In this document: in pieces, positions 10,898 to 21,500 of the stretch
Layout of the letters: each line of letters begins with the position of its first letter
Numbering within the stretch: the first letter of the stretch is position 1
IMG/VR virus record: IMGVR_UViG_3300005613_000129
Coordinates: 1 to 43,104 of that record
DNA length: 43,104 nucleotides
Strand: one strand, 5' to 3'
DNA from: a virus
Made by a program: the position numbers and the translations under genes
The notes under the pieces: generated by a model
Seen by the model: only the letters and a program-made list of their open reading frames with translations
Told to the model about the DNA's origin: nothing
Databases searched by the model: none

Positions 10898-13800
10898 ATG
10901 GAAACGAACAGAATTAAACTCAGTTCAATAATAGAAACTCAACTTCCTCTTTTTGTGAGAGAAGATTATCCCCTTGTTTCCGAACTTCTTACAGAGTATT
11001 ATAGATCATTAGAACTTAAAGGTTCTTCTTATGATATATTACAAAATATTGATCAATATGTAAAGGTTAATAATTTATCAAATTTAGTCGAAAAAACTAA
11101 ATTAAAGTCAGAAATTGGTTTTGTTGATACTACTATTTCTGTCGATAGTACAGATGGATTTCCACAAACTTATGGTATTATACAAATTAATAATGAAATT
11201 GTTTTATATAAGTCCAAAACTTCTAATACATTTAATGAATGTACTAGAGGATTCAGTGGAATCTCCGAGTATTCGACTGGAAATTCAGAAGATTTTATTT
11301 TTAGTTCTACTGAAATACAAGAGCATTCAGCAAATTCTGAAATTATAAATTTAAGTTCTTTATTTTTAAAGGAATTTTTTCAAAAAATTAAGAAGCAATT
11401 TGCACATGGATTTGATAATAGAAGTCTTTTTTCTGGAATTAATCAAAATCTATTCACAAAACAATCAAAAGATTTCTACAATTCAAAAGGAACAGATCGA
11501 TCATTTGAGATTCTATTTAGAGTTCTCTATGGCAAAGATGTTGAGGTTATTCTACCTAAAAAATATCTGATTGAACCATCCAATGCTCAGTATCGAGTTA
11601 CTAGAAACTTTGTTGTCGAGCAAATCCAGGGAAATGTCGAAGAAATAGTAAATAAAACAGTATTTCAAGATCAGTACGACAATATATCAAAATCATTTGG
11701 TACAGTAACTGATATACAAAAGATTTTCAAAAATGGAAGAGAATATTATACATTAATGCTTGATTATGATTTTGATAAGGATGTTACTGTTTCTGGTTCT
11801 ATTTTTGGTGATCTTAAAATACACCCAAAAACAGTAACAACTACATCAACTTCAATTTCTTCTGATAATATTGTTGTAGATTCAACGATAGGATTTCCGG
11901 ATTCTGGCGAATTGATTGTTAATGGTGAATTTGGACCAATATACATCACATATAATGAAAAAACAATTAATCAGTTTTTAGGATGTAGTGGAATAACAGA
12001 ATTTATTACTTCTAATACTGACATTGCCTTAAACACTTATGCATATGGGTTTGATTCTGATGGAAATCAAATTCAATTCAGAATTACCGGAGTCATTCAA
12101 GATATTGATTTGCCACTTAATACTAAATATTATGAAAAAAATGATGTCGCAAAACTACTAACTCTTGGATATAATAAAGATTATTTCCAAGATAATAATT
12201 GGATATTCAATAAAACTGTCAAATGTGAAGTAAAATCCTTTACTATAACTGCTATTGTTGGAAATAGCTATAGTTATGAAATTGAAACATTTGATGATAA
12301 TGGAATTTATAAAGGCGATCAAGTAGAAATTGAATATTCTGATAATTCTAGCGAAGGAAGGAAAACTACAACTAAGGAAATATCATTCGCAACTGGCAGT
12401 ATACCCGGAAAAAAGTTCTTAGTTGAAGGCATAAATTCGCAAATAATAAAAATATACTACATTAAAAAAATACAATCCAGGTATTCCGGGAAATATATTT
12501 CAGATGTATTAAATGTTTATAGAGATTTTAATTCTAACAGTTTATATGTTGCTTCTTCTTCTCTTCCATCATATTATGATGTAGTGCAGACAATAGACGA
12601 CTACAAAATAGTTTTTGGTGGTACTTTTTCCGGAACGACAATTAATTTGGGAAAGTCTCATGGATTTTTAACTGGAGATTCTGTAATTTATTCCTACGAG
12701 AATCCAAACAATACATTAGGAATTCAATCTGGAGTTTATTTCATAAAAAGTGAAGACCAAACTAATATAAAACTAGCCAGAAGTAGATCTGACATTAGAT
12801 TTGAAAAATTTGTTTCAATTGGTACAACTACAGTATCTAATAATATTATAAGTCTAACAAAGTTTGCTAAGAATAATAATTTACCATCGGAAATTGATTC
12901 ACAAAGAATTATAAAATTACTGAAGACACCAGAAAATGATGGAAAATCATATGAGACAACTGGCGGGACAACTGGAATTTTAGTCAATGGAGTTGAAATA
13001 CTAAACTATAAATCTGATGATTACATTTATTATGGTGCAATAAAAACTGCAGATGTGATTTCCCCTGGTGATGGCTATGATGTCATCGATCCACCAGAAT
13101 TGGATATAGTTACATCTTCTATTGGACTTTCTAGTGCTCGTGGCTATTGTGGAATTGAAGGATCATTACAAAAAATTAATTTAATTGATAGTGGATTTGA
13201 TTATATTGATACTCCAGTTATTACCATCACAGGTGGAAATGGTAGTGGCGCTTCTGCACTTGTAAAAACTGCATCTTTTAATTATTTTGCAGATTTTAAC
13301 TCTACTATATCAAATTCTAAAATTAGTCTTGCTTCTAATGTTATAGGATTTTCAACTTACCATAAGTTTAGAAATGGGGAGTCCGTCATTTACAATAATG
13401 GAAATGGTACATCAATTGGCGGATTATCTATTGATGCGAAGTATTATGTAAAAGTAATAGATGGACATACGATTAATTTACATAAAACATTAAATGATTC
13501 ATTAGTTGGAATCAATACCATCGATCTCACATCATATGGAACTGGAAATCATAGACTAGAATCAACTGAAAAAAAGAAAAAAATAAGTGATGTAATAGTT
13601 ACAAATTCAGGATCTGGATATAAGAGCAAAAAAATATTAGTTTCTTCTTCTGGCATCAATACATCAATTAATACAGTAAATGTATATGAAAATCCATACA
13701 ATAGTGGAGACATCATTTATTATTATGGTGGAGATACAAATATAAGTGGATTAGATACCGGAAAATATATTGCAACTAGAATTAATAATACTTCATTTAA

Positions 13801-16800
13801 GCTATCTTCTATTGGCACTGGATCAACTGCTGCAGATTTTTATTATAAGACAAAACAATATATTGACTTCAAATCAAGTGGATCTGGGAATCATATATTT
13901 GATTATGAACCAATTACTGTTACTATTTCCGGGAAAGTTGGTGTCTCGACATTATCTGAATTTGATGCGATTGCAAAAATTCAGCCAATATTCAGAGGAA
14001 AAGTAGTATCAACATTTATCTATGATGGTGGTGTTGGATATGGATCACCAGAAATTATTAACTACAACAAGCAACCAGAATATAGTCTAAAATCTGGTTA
14101 TGGCGCAGTAATTTCTCCTATAGTATCAAACGGAAGAATTGTTAATGTAGTCATAAATGAAAAAGGAAAAGAATATAATTCACCACCAGATTTAATTGTA
14201 AAAGGTTTTGGTGTTGGTGCGGTGCTGACACCAATCGTTCAAAATGGGCAGATAGTTGATGTAAAAATAATTAATGGTGGAATAGGATATGAACAAAAAA
14301 ATACTTTGATTGATATTTTAGTTCCTGGTACTGGATGTGAAATTAAATTTTTTCCTCAAGTTTGGACAATAAACAAAGTTGAAAGATTATTGAAAACAGA
14401 AAAAATTTCAGCTAATGATGGTGCAGTTTTTGTTGGAAGTAGTAGAAATTATGGGCTAGAATATACACACTTATATGCTCCAAGACCACTCAGAAAAAAA
14501 GTATTTTCTCAAAATTTAGATGATGGTATTATAAAATATAGAAGTGATTATGATAATGATGAGGCGACAGAAAAATATCATTCTCCATTATTAGGTTGGG
14601 CATATGATGGAAATCCAATTTATGGTCCATATGGATATGATTCCCCAACAAATAAAAAAATACGACAAATGAAAAGTGGTTATGTAGCAAATGATAGCTC
14701 CACAAATAGACCAGATAAAAAAACTTTCCCCAAAGGATATTTTGTGGAAGATTATGTATTTCAAAATTCTGGGGATTTGGATGAGCATAATGGAAGATTT
14801 TGTGTAACTCCAGAATTCCCAAATGGAACTTATGCTTACTTCATGACTTTAGAATTGACCGGATCTGGCGATAAAACACCTAAATTTCCATATGTTATTG
14901 GCAATTCATATAAATCAAAACCAATAAATTTTAATTTTGATTCTAGGATTGATCAAAATAATTTTGATTTTCAAAATTCAAATTTAATTAGAAATACAAG
15001 ACCCTTCAATACTTTAGACGATACTTCTGCATATGAGCAGTTTAAATTTTCTGATGATTTAAATTCCAAAGTAAAAAATACTACGAAAGGAACTATAGAT
15101 TCAATTAAGATTATTTCAAGTGGAGAAAATTATAAAATTGGGGATAGAGTAATATTTAATAACCAAGGCAGTGGTGGAAAATTGGCATCAGCAAAAGTTG
15201 AGTTTATAAAAGGAAAAACAATATCTGGAATTTCTCAGACATCTATTACTATTTCTGACATTGAATTTTATCCTTCATTTTCCCAGAACAGAGTTATTGG
15301 TTTTTCTTCCGCTCCACATAATTTACTTAATGGTGATTTTGTAACAATTGATTCGTTGTCAAATTATGACGACCAATTACAAGGTTCATTTAATGTTGGG
15401 GTGAGATCCGATAATTTTATACTAACTTTGGGTATTGCTGATACATCTGTTACTGGAATTGCCACATATTTTTATGTTTCTGGGCTATTAGAGTATCCAA
15501 ATATAAGAGAAAATGACATTTTAACTATTGGGAGTGAGGAAGTAAAAGTATTAAACATTGACAAACCAACATCAAGAATTCGTGTTTTAAGAGAACAAAA
15601 TTCTACAGTTGGATCTTCACATTCGGCATACGAAATTTTATATGAAAATCCAAGAAAATTTTATATCGAATTGGACGATGATATTAATAATAGAGAATAT
15701 AACTTAAACAGAGAAATATACTTCAATCCATCCGAGTCTTTGGGTATTGGTACAGTTATTGGTATTGGATATACAATCACATTTTCAAATCCTGGAATTG
15801 GATTAACTTCCATCATAGTCCCAGAAAAAACAATTTACATAAAAGATCACAAATTAAATACTGGCGATGAACTTGTTTATCAGACAAATGGTGGTATTGG
15901 AATTACAGTTACGGATAATTTAAGCTCTAATTTTACATTAAATGATAATAGTTCGATTTATGTAGCAAAGATATCAAAAAATTTTATTGGAATATCAACA
16001 GTGAAGGTTGGACTGGGAACAACTGGTGAATTTGTTGGAATATCACAAACTGGATCTACTTTATATTTTACTTCTCCTGGATCTGGGACATATCACAGTT
16101 TTAAAACCAAATTTAATAATGTATCAAAGGGAAATATAAACAAAAATACTGTGACTGTATCAACTGCATCTACACATTCACTTCAAGTAGATGATACTAT
16201 AGTATTGGAAGTTTTAAGTGGATTGACAACTACAATTACTGTAAAATATAATGATTATCATCGTAGATTAATTATAAATCCAAGAAATTTTTCTTTCATA
16301 GATTTAAATGAAAATTTAATTACGATCAATGATCATAATTACGAAAATGGACAAAAATTAATTCACAATTCAACCTCACCTGCTATTGGATTAGAAGATC
16401 AAGGAATTTATTATGCTATAATATATGACAAAAATAGAATTAAACTTGCAAAATCATATTATGATGCAATTAATTACATCCCAATTGAACTAATTTCATC
16501 TTCTTTTGGTACGCTATCTCAAATAAATCCAAAAATTTATATCACAAAAAATCAAAAAGTTTTAATTGATGTTTCTGATAATTCATTATCTCTTGGCATT
16601 GGAGTTGGAAATACATCAGCTTTTGATTTTCAGTTATTTTCCGATGAAAATTTCTCAAACAAATATTTTCCAGTTAATTCTGATGGTATTGCAAAAATAA
16701 TAAAGACTGGAGTCATTGGTATATCTTCTGATGCAAAAATAGAATTTACAGTAGATAATGAATTTTTGTCATCAATTTGGTATAATTTAATCCCCAAAAC

Positions 16801-18502
16801 AACTAGTAAAAATAAAAGTGAATATACCATTGATGATGAAGTTATAGAAAATAATAAAATTACTTTTGTGAGTAATATATTGAATGGCACAAAAACAATA
16901 GTTGGAGTTACTTCGAGCACATTTAATTTTTACAATCAATTTGATTCAGATGCGGAATTATATACTCCAGAAAATGGGACATTTAGATATTATACAAACT
17001 CAGTAAATGAAACCGGAGAAATAGAGGATATAAAAATAACTTCTGGTGGAAAAACTTATGAAAGATTACCATTTATATCTTCAATTTCATCTTTAACCGG
17101 AAGTGGCGCAATTGTATTGCCACAAAGCAATACAATAGGAAAAATAAATTCATCTAACATAGTAGACATTGGATATGATTATTCAATTGACAATACAATA
17201 AAACCGAGAATTAAATTCCCTACAATATTAAGAATTGAACCATTATCAACAATAGATTCGATCCAAGTAGTTTTTCCTGGGTTAAATTATAATACTTCAC
17301 CAGATTTAGTATTAATAGATGGATTTACAAATCAAATAGTAAATGATATTTTACTAGATTATGAAATTGAAAATAATCTAGTAACAATTATTAAAAATAC
17401 AACTGGTCTATATGGAGTTGAGCCAAAAATTCTCGCAATTAATAATTCAAATGGACTTGGAATAAGTTCAATTCAATATAATAATATTACAAAAACAGTA
17501 AAAGCATATTTAACAAAAGAATTCAGTGACCCAAATACTTTTCCATTCAGTGTCAATGATAAGGTGATTATTGAAAATATATCAACAATAGAACCAACAA
17601 GCAAAGGTTATAATTCAAAAAATTACAATTATTCACTTTTTCCTGTTGTTGGAGTAGAGACTAGTTTAGGCGGTTCTGGTGCGTATGTTGAATACTCACT
17701 CGACGAATTTATCGCAGCCACAGAAATTCCGGGAACATTTGATCCCGAAAATTCTTTTGGACAAATAATACCAGAAAGATTTTTACCAGTGTTCAAAACC
17801 AATTTAATAAAAAATTCATACATTGTGGGAGAATCTGCTATTAGTGTTGATAAAATTGGAACAATACTCAAATTTGATGTTCAAAATGAATTTTTGACTA
17901 TAGAAACAAAAAATAACTTTGAGATTGGTACTTTAATTGTTGGGGAAACTTCAAATGCTCAGGCATTTATCAAAGAAATTTTTGATAGCGAATCTTTTTG
18001 TGAAATTGGATCATCTTCAATTGTTTCTAGTGGTTGGAACAGAGAAACTGGATTCTTAAATAATGATTTACAGAGAGTGCAGGATAGTGATTATTATCAA
18101 TATTTTTCATATGCATTAAAATCCGAAATTCCAATCCAAGAATGGAATGATGTAGTTAGTAACCTAAATCATACATTGGGATTCAAGAAATTTGGAAATT
18201 TAGAATTAAACTCTTCTCCAGAAATTTCTGGAATCCAAACCTCACAGAATGAAGGATTATTCACATCTGTATGTGACTTAAATAATATAATAGATGTTGA
18301 TTGTATTCATGATTATGATTTGGTCTCTGAAAACAGTTTTTATGTAAATTCTACATTAACCTCAAATGAAATTATTTTCAATTCTGTAATCTTACAGGAT
18401 TATTCCGAATCTGTTGGTAACAGAGTCTTAATCATAGATGATATAAGTGATGAATTTAATACATCAATAACAAGAACATTCGTAACTTCTTTCAATATAT
18501 AA
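10898..18502 (+). CDS. gp7-like giant baseplate wedge protein with YHYH domain
   Basis: The protein is 2534 aa. Near the N-terminus, residues 10-40 (LPLFVREDYPLVSELLTEYY) and about 192-217 (DFYNSKGTDRSFEILFRVLY then GKDVEV) match the part of T4 gp7 that reads DFYSTKG...FKVLYNEEVEI, which in T4 lies towards the C-terminal side of a 1032-aa protein. The rest is a long series of beta-rich modules, with GSGY-type repeats at roughly residues 720, 765, 900, 1045, 1086 and 1123. A YHYH domain (PF14240 type) lies at about 1226-1340 (YHSPLLGWAYDGNPIYGPYG, EHNGRFCVTPEFPNGTYAYF). Position between gp6 and gp8 supports a gp7 role, organising wedge assembly. Size and domain order are unlike T4. Whether the YHYH part binds a surface ligand is unknown. 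Confidence 0.8.
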   Translation: METNRIKLSSIIETQLPLFVREDYPLVSELLTEYYRSLELKGSSYDILQNIDQYVKVNNLSNLVEKTKLKSEIGFVDTTISVDSTDGFPQTYGIIQINNEIVLYKSKTSNTFNECTRGFSGISEYSTGNSEDFIFSSTEIQEHSANSEIINLSSLFLKEFFQKIKKQFAHGFDNRSLFSGINQNLFTKQSKDFYNSKGTDRSFEILFRVLYGKDVEVILPKKYLIEPSNAQYRVTRNFVVEQIQGNVEEIVNKTVFQDQYDNISKSFGTVTDIQKIFKNGREYYTLMLDYDFDKDVTVSGSIFGDLKIHPKTVTTTSTSISSDNIVVDSTIGFPDSGELIVNGEFGPIYITYNEKTINQFLGCSGITEFITSNTDIALNTYAYGFDSDGNQIQFRITGVIQDIDLPLNTKYYEKNDVAKLLTLGYNKDYFQDNNWIFNKTVKCEVKSFTITAIVGNSYSYEIETFDDNGIYKGDQVEIEYSDNSSEGRKTTTKEISFATGSIPGKKFLVEGINSQIIKIYYIKKIQSRYSGKYISDVLNVYRDFNSNSLYVASSSLPSYYDVVQTIDDYKIVFGGTFSGTTINLGKSHGFLTGDSVIYSYENPNNTLGIQSGVYFIKSEDQTNIKLARSRSDIRFEKFVSIGTTTVSNNIISLTKFAKNNNLPSEIDSQRIIKLLKTPENDGKSYETTGGTTGILVNGVEILNYKSDDYIYYGAIKTADVISPGDGYDVIDPPELDIVTSSIGLSSARGYCGIEGSLQKINLIDSGFDYIDTPVITITGGNGSGASALVKTASFNYFADFNSTISNSKISLASNVIGFSTYHKFRNGESVIYNNGNGTSIGGLSIDAKYYVKVIDGHTINLHKTLNDSLVGINTIDLTSYGTGNHRLESTEKKKKISDVIVTNSGSGYKSKKILVSSSGINTSINTVNVYENPYNSGDIIYYYGGDTNISGLDTGKYIATRINNTSFKLSSIGTGSTAADFYYKTKQYIDFKSSGSGNHIFDYEPITVTISGKVGVSTLSEFDAIAKIQPIFRGKVVSTFIYDGGVGYGSPEIINYNKQPEYSLKSGYGAVISPIVSNGRIVNVVINEKGKEYNSPPDLIVKGFGVGAVLTPIVQNGQIVDVKIINGGIGYEQKNTLIDILVPGTGCEIKFFPQVWTINKVERLLKTEKISANDGAVFVGSSRNYGLEYTHLYAPRPLRKKVFSQNLDDGIIKYRSDYDNDEATEKYHSPLLGWAYDGNPIYGPYGYDSPTNKKIRQMKSGYVANDSSTNRPDKKTFPKGYFVEDYVFQNSGDLDEHNGRFCVTPEFPNGTYAYFMTLELTGSGDKTPKFPYVIGNSYKSKPINFNFDSRIDQNNFDFQNSNLIRNTRPFNTLDDTSAYEQFKFSDDLNSKVKNTTKGTIDSIKIISSGENYKIGDRVIFNNQGSGGKLASAKVEFIKGKTISGISQTSITISDIEFYPSFSQNRVIGFSSAPHNLLNGDFVTIDSLSNYDDQLQGSFNVGVRSDNFILTLGIADTSVTGIATYFYVSGLLEYPNIRENDILTIGSEEVKVLNIDKPTSRIRVLREQNSTVGSSHSAYEILYENPRKFYIELDDDINNREYNLNREIYFNPSESLGIGTVIGIGYTITFSNPGIGLTSIIVPEKTIYIKDHKLNTGDELVYQTNGGIGITVTDNLSSNFTLNDNSSIYVAKISKNFIGISTVKVGLGTTGEFVGISQTGSTLYFTSPGSGTYHSFKTKFNNVSKGNINKNTVTVSTASTHSLQVDDTIVLEVLSGLTTTITVKYNDYHRRLIINPRNFSFIDLNENLITINDHNYENGQKLIHNSTSPAIGLEDQGIYYAIIYDKNRIKLAKSYYDAINYIPIELISSSFGTLSQINPKIYITKNQKVLIDVSDNSLSLGIGVGNTSAFDFQLFSDENFSNKYFPVNSDGIAKIIKTGVIGISSDAKIEFTVDNEFLSSIWYNLIPKTTSKNKSEYTIDDEVIENNKITFVSNILNGTKTIVGVTSSTFNFYNQFDSDAELYTPENGTFRYYTNSVNETGEIEDIKITSGGKTYERLPFISSISSLTGSGAIVLPQSNTIGKINSSNIVDIGYDYSIDNTIKPRIKFPTILRIEPLSTIDSIQVVFPGLNYNTSPDLVLIDGFTNQIVNDILLDYEIENNLVTIIKNTTGLYGVEPKILAINNSNGLGISSIQYNNITKTVKAYLTKEFSDPNTFPFSVNDKVIIENISTIEPTSKGYNSKNYNYSLFPVVGVETSLGGSGAYVEYSLDEFIAATEIPGTFDPENSFGQIIPERFLPVFKTNLIKNSYIVGESAISVDKIGTILKFDVQNEFLTIETKNNFEIGTLIVGETSNAQAFIKEIFDSESFCEIGSSSIVSSGWNRETGFLNNDLQRVQDSDYYQYFSYALKSEIPIQEWNDVVSNLNHTLGFKKFGNLELNSSPEISGIQTSQNEGLFTSVCDLNNIIDVDCIHDYDLVSENSFYVNSTLTSNEIIFNSVILQDYSESVGNRVLIIDDISDEFNTSITRTFVTSFNI

Positions 18503-18508
18503 TCAAAT

Positions 18509-21500
18509 ATGGTAACTAAAGTTAGAGCAAAGAAATTTTATCTCGCAGTGCAAGATGATAGATTCAATGATAAAGTACAGTCTTCAATATTGACTGCGCT
18601 AACTGATGGAAATGAGCTATATTTGAATCAATATGGTAAAATGTTTACCGAAAATGAACTTGGAAATTTTGATATCACTAAAGTTGATAATAATGCTGTA
18701 CTAGAGTTTTATCCTTTGGATGGTAGAATTAATGAATATCGATACAGTTTTATTTCTTATGATACAAAAAAAAATATATTCGATAATGATTCTTATGATT
18801 TTGGTAATACTGTAAGTATTGCATCTACATTTTCAAATATTGTTTCTTCTGGCACATCTGTTGTATATAAAATTCAACCAAATTTTACTTCTGCAAAAAT
18901 TTTAATTGAATTATCTTCCGTTTCTGGCTCTAGTTATGAATATAATGAAATAAATTTAGTTTATGATGGATCTAATGTGCACTTTTCTGAATTTGGGAGA
19001 ATAACCACATCAAATGATACATATAAAAATTTAGTTGGCATTGGTACATATGATGTCTTAAAATCTGGATCCGATTTGGATGTAATTTTTTACCCTAATG
19101 TTACTGATTCTTTGAGGTGTAATGCATTTGGAGTGTCAATTGCTAGTACAAATTCTAGTGCGATTAGTTCTAGACCTTTAAAGTATGCTGATGTAGGATC
19201 AAAAACTGTATCAATTGCATCATCAAGTACTCCAACTGCGGAATTTGTATCCTCATATTCTCTAAACTATAATTTTGGATATTTTATAGTTCAGATAACT
19301 GACACAACAAATAATCAAATTCAACTATCAGAAATTGCGATACTCAACAATGAAATAACATCAACGATTATAGAGTATGGAAATGTATATTCAGATAATT
19401 CTCTAGGATCATTTGATTCTACTATTGGGGCTTCTGTGGAATTATTATTTACTCCAAATCCAGACATTGACATATCTATTACTTTATTGCAGCATTCTGT
19501 AACTTATTTGGAGTTTGCATCATTTCCGGTCTCTATAAATTTCAAAAACGCGGAATTATCAACTGGAATAAGCAAGTTTACATCTAGTAGCGATCTTAAC
19601 TTTAAAAAAGATTTTGATTTGACTCATAATTTTGCGCCAATTTTTGAGCGACGATTTGATGGATCAGTCGAATATACGAATACTAATTTTTCTGGGGTTG
19701 ATTTAACTAGAAATCTAATTTATGTTCCGGGACACTTTTTTAATAGTGGAGAAAAAGTATTATATAAATCAAATCTATTTACATACATTGAGTTATCAAC
19801 TACACAAGTATCTTCTACTGCTGGAGTTGGGACAAATATTATTGATGTTGATTCTACAGTTGGTGTTAAAGTTAATGACTATTTCAGTGATTCATATGTT
19901 CCAATTATTGCTGTCAATTCTGGTTCAATATCACTTGCTAGCACAATTTCATCAGAAATTACTGTTGGTTCAGCAGTAACTTTTTATGGACTTTTTGAGT
20001 CTGAATTTACCCAAGAATCAACTTTTTCTAATATTGGAATTGCCGAAACTTACATTTCTGGTATTGGTATAACTGATAAATTGAGTGGAGATTTATATGC
20101 ATACAAATATGATAATAAATTTATTGGCTTATGTACTTCTCCATTTGATTCTTTGAGTTCTCCCCCAAATTTAATTAATTTGAATAGTGTTGGAATTGGG
20201 GATAATCATTATATTATGTCAACAAATCAAAATGCGAAATGTATAATTTTGATTGATAATGTAATTCAATCTCCCATCGTTTCCACTGGAATTACTGCGG
20301 TTCTACAAAATGATTTGGAACTACTGGATACAACTCTACATTTTTCTGGAATAAGTTCCTTCTTTGCTGGCGATTTAATAAAAGTTGAAAATGAAATTAT
20401 GAAAATAACTTCGGTTGGAGTTGGAAGTACAACTTTTGTTGAGGTTGAGCGACCAACTATGGGTACTATATTATCTACCCACCAAACTGAATCCCAAATA
20501 ACAAAATTAAAAGGAAACTACAATATAGTAGGAAGTAAAATATATTTTTCGCAAGCCCCATATGGGCCAATATATGATCAGGTTAATGGCGATATAAACA
20601 TAAGATCTACATTCCAAGGAAGAGTATTCTTACGATCTGGTATACCAAATTCAGATGAAAGTACTTACGAAAAAAACTATGTATTTGATGATATAAACTC
20701 ACAGTTTGATGCAGCAACTAAAGATTTTACTTTAACATCCAATAACCAAAACATCACTGGATTTTCAACATCAAATTCAATTCTTCTAATTAACAGCATA
20801 TTTCAAAGTCCAGAAGATAATTACAATTTATCTGAGCCAGGATCTGAGACTCAAGTTAACTTTACTGGAACTGCGACCTCTGCCCTATATGATGTGAATA
20901 ATGCTGGAGTTCCTAGAGGTGGAGTTATTATATCAGTTGGTTCTAGTAATGGATTTGGATATCAGCCACTTGTATCTGCTGGCGGAACTGCGATAGTATC
21001 AGTTGCAGGTACCATTCAATCAATTAGCATTGGAAATAGTGGATCTGGTTATAGATCGGGAATTCAAACAAATGTTAGAGTTGGAGTACAAACATTAAGT
21101 ATAGATACACCAAATATAGAGTATATTGGCACTGCTTCCATTAATAATGGAAATATAGTCAGCATAGCAATAACAAATCCAGGATCTGGATACACATCAA
21201 CAAATCCACCACAGGTAGTTTTCGATGATCCATTATCATATTCAGATTTGGAGTTGATTTACATAGACAATAACAGTGGAATTGGAACCCAGGCAAAAAT
21301 TGATATTGTTGTTGGCCAGGGATCTAGTATAATTGACTTCACAATCAAAAATTATGGATATTCATATAATGAGGGTGATATATTAACTGTACAAACTGGA
21401 GGAGCAACTGGAATACCGACAGACGCATCAAAACCATTTGAGCAATTTTCAATTATAGTAGAAAGAACATTTGCAGATGAGTTCAGTGGATGGTCTTTGG

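Noticed and set aside
10898-18502. The YHYH domain as evidence of a host-derived enzyme fused to the baseplate.
   Set aside because: YHYH domains occur repeatedly in cyanophage structural proteins, and there is no visible catalytic signature, so a structural module is the simpler reading.
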